From NCBI RefSeq assembly GCF_000002235.5, contig NW_022145609.1, forward strand, positions 11,062,774 through 11,126,773: DNA of 64,000 nt. The letters are read 5' to 3'. The position numbers were made by a program, and so were the translations under genes. Below are positions 61,623-64,000 of this stretch, piece after piece. Under the pieces are notes generated by a model, which searched no databases, was not told where the DNA came from, and was given only the letters and a program-made list of their open reading frames with translations. Source of the stretch: Strongylocentrotus purpuratus (Eukaryota; Echinodermata; Echinoidea; Camarodonta; Strongylocentrotidae). The number at the start of each line of letters is the position of its first letter. Position 1 is the stretch's first letter.

Positions 61623-64000
61623 CTAGTGAAAAGAGAATGAGAAGAAACTGGTGATGATTCGTAAATCAATTAAAACTTCATGCAAAACGGTAGAGCCCAA
61701 GGGGTAAGCTAACCTTGATTGCTGGGAGACATTGTACATACCGGATCTTCAAGCATATGAAATTACAACTCGCTTGTGTTATTCATACAAAATTTCCTTT
61801 AATCCATGTTACGTTATCCAAACAATGATTGGCATTCTATCACCAAAACACACATGGATCACCATGGCATAAGGTTGGTAACTGTATTCTATACAGTAAT
61901 ATATGCAAGCTAGTATATCATACAAAGAAAATAAATAAAAGCATGCATGGTTTACACACATGCAATATAACTTTAAAATATAATATAACTATAAAATATG
62001 ATATTTGTTAGCCAGTATCGATCCTCTTGGCTAAAAAAGCATCACATGATACTCAACAATTTTCAATCAACTCAACAAATGTTCACGAGCGTGCAATATA
62101 ACAACGTTTTTGGTCTAATTTTTAAAACAAATATTTCATAAATTTGTTGTTCAATATAACATATATTCATATCAAAATTGAGAATTTTTCATTGTACCAT
62201 TTAACTGCAGCCAGCCAACATTCAATCTTAGCCTGCAGCCTCAGTGATATATAGCATCACTCAGGTATCATTAATTTGTTTTTGAATATATTTTGTTCTA
62301 CTGAATGCCAGAGCATGCAATATTTCTATAATATAATGCCCAAAGTCTAGGATAACAATCTCTTGACTAGCATCCACACAACTACAATCCCTATGAAAGC
62401 TACACCCTCTACTGCACTACAATCCTGTCCTATGAAGGGGCTATTGAAGTATTCCCATCGGGACACTACTTTCAGATAATTCCCACACCCCCCCACACAC
62501 AAAAACAACAACAACAACATCAAAAACAATAAACTATTACATTAAACAAAAATAATAATAATAATTTGCATCGATATGAGGATCAAAATGTTTATGGAGA
62601 GAATAAATCAAATAAATATGAAGTGTAGTGACATCATCATATTGGACACAATTTTCAATATCCAGCTGAAAAACGTGAACCATTTTCATTCTATAAAAAA
62701 AAAACATTGATCAGTATGTACATCATGCGTATATATTTTGGGAACATGGTTACAAAAAATAAACAAGGGAGACCATATAATAATTTCACATCCAACCGAT
62801 GACAGACAAATGAAGTTAATATCAAAATGAAGTTAAAACACATTACACCATAATAACAAGTAAAATTCTTTGTTTTTCCTTCTTGTAGGTACTAATTTAT
62901 TATCAATTTTTATTTATTTGAATATTGCTTTTCTATTAAATAGGTCATTAAAATATGTCTACTTTGCTATATTTTCACTTTCCAGTTCATCTATTTCATA
63001 GCCCTTATCAGGATTTAAATGGTTCAATTTCTAATGTAAAGCATGTTTTAAATTAATAACACTGTGAAAAATAAGTGTAAAATGAAAACCAGTCTGTGTG
63101 TATTTATAACTCATAACTCAATTAATGCCACTAATCAAAAGTAAAAATCAATCAGTTTTAGGTGGGGCTAGTTTAGTGAAGGAGAAAAGGCTCTCTTAAA
63201 ATTATTGCACAAACTAACGATAGTCCACTCACAGGAAATACATATCCATAGAGATTTGTACTTGGTGTAAACAAAATTCCTTCCACAAACCATCATCGTG
63301 ATCCCAATCATTGGCACAGTAAACACTAACAACCAAAACCAGAACCAAACAAGAAATTACATCAATCAGCCAAATTAGATGTGTACCTTTAATATCAATT
63401 CCTAAACATATTAGGAAACATGTGTTTCGTATTACTGAGATTACGTGTGCACCTAAATCCCAGTGATGAACTCCAATAGGAGCAAAAACATATAGAGACA
63501 AATACAAACAAATAAAAACAAAAATACTTTTTTTCAAACCAAAAATTAGATTTTAGTGTATACAGGTGTAGAAAGAAAACAAAAAACAACATTAATGTGA
63601 TAAAAAGAAATGTGCAAAACACTGATATTGGATTATCAATTTCATGCAGTTCCAGAATATACTTGTATCATAGCTGTTTTAGTCGAGTATGCATACATGT
63701 ACAATCAGGTGTAACTTTTGTGACTGACAAGATCAAAAGCAAGGACAAAGAATCTCATCCACCTCAAGAGTATCAGTAATAAAATTGTGGTCTGAGAAAG
63801 GTTTCTCAACAACAGAAACTGATAAAGGTGTTGGTTAATTTAGAAACAACCTTTTGCATCATTCACTTTCGTTGGTATTGTATCACAGTTTGCCTTCTGT
63901 AATTCAGAGTGGAGATCCTGTTTTTGAGTGTGCAATTACAAACATATTGTCTCCTGAAAGCAGGGAGGATGTTAATGTAAGTAGGACTTAACATATTAGC
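61623..64000 (-). other. DNAI3 intron running off the window
   Basis: No further DNAI3 exon recognised although at least the N-terminal half is missing. AT-rich DNA. The last bases (from about 63980, AAGTAGGACTTAAC) may begin another copy of the CACAAAGACTAAG-family MITE. Confidence 0.5.

Noticed and set aside
63229-63537. Possible further DNAI3 exon
   Set aside because: It ends in a GTGAGT-like donor, but the translation (WDHDDGLWKEF) does not match DNAI3, and no acceptor or phase fit was found.

Overview
The window looks like nuclear DNA from an invertebrate deuterostome, most likely an echinoderm and plausibly a sea urchin. It is AT-rich, its genes have many short exons with GT-AG introns, the proteins are closest (from memory) to vertebrate and deuterostome families, and the spaces are packed with small inverted-repeat elements, LINE tails and simple repeats. 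No bacterial, organellar, viral or CRISPR features were seen. All exon models were built by hand from reading frame, splice signals and codon-phase continuity. Every junction given keeps phase.

Layout. (1) 136-7039, minus: six exons (279 residues, N-terminal part) of ARMH1, an armadillo-like helical protein; its 3' exons lie left of the window. (2) 11224-12087, plus: intronless TMEM53 (DUF829 alpha/beta-hydrolase fold), arranged head to head with ARMH1. To my recollection the human pair on chromosome 1p34 has the same arrangement. Transposons fill about half of the space between them. (3) 15700-18162, plus: four-exon proteasome assembly chaperone PSMG3 (121 residues), whose 3' end has been tandemly triplicated. 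(4) 26503-42603, minus: a complete ten-exon gene for an 835-residue type I membrane protein with four fibronectin-III-like domains, one transmembrane helix and a 354-residue tyrosine-containing tail. It reads as a divergent class I (gp130/Domeless-like) cytokine receptor without a WSXWS box, and is the most interesting object here. (5) 50182-61622, minus: ten 3' exons (435 residues) of DNAI3/WDR63, an axonemal inner-arm dynein intermediate chain; its 5' exons lie right of the window.

The rest is mobile and simple DNA. There are nested CAG...CTG-ended DNA elements (304-3064 containing 1007-2603; 8328-10431 containing 8648-10346) and a perfect 8-bp-TSD hAT-type element at 23134-23724. There are TTAA-type MITEs (27763-28147, 38935-39312, 49941-50141, 50955-51116), a MITE family with a CACAAAGACTAAG-like inverted end seen at five or more places, a 5'-truncated CR1/L2-like LINE (33160-33860) plus detached LINE-like tails, a tRNA-type SINE, several long hairpins, and long purine/pyrimidine tracts. 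Some of those tracts sit directly upstream of splice acceptors.

The five genes do not form one pathway. ARMH1 and TMEM53 look like an old divergent neighbour pair. DNAI3 is ciliary, PSMG3 is housekeeping, and the receptor is a signalling gene. No ligand, JAK or STAT gene lies in the window.
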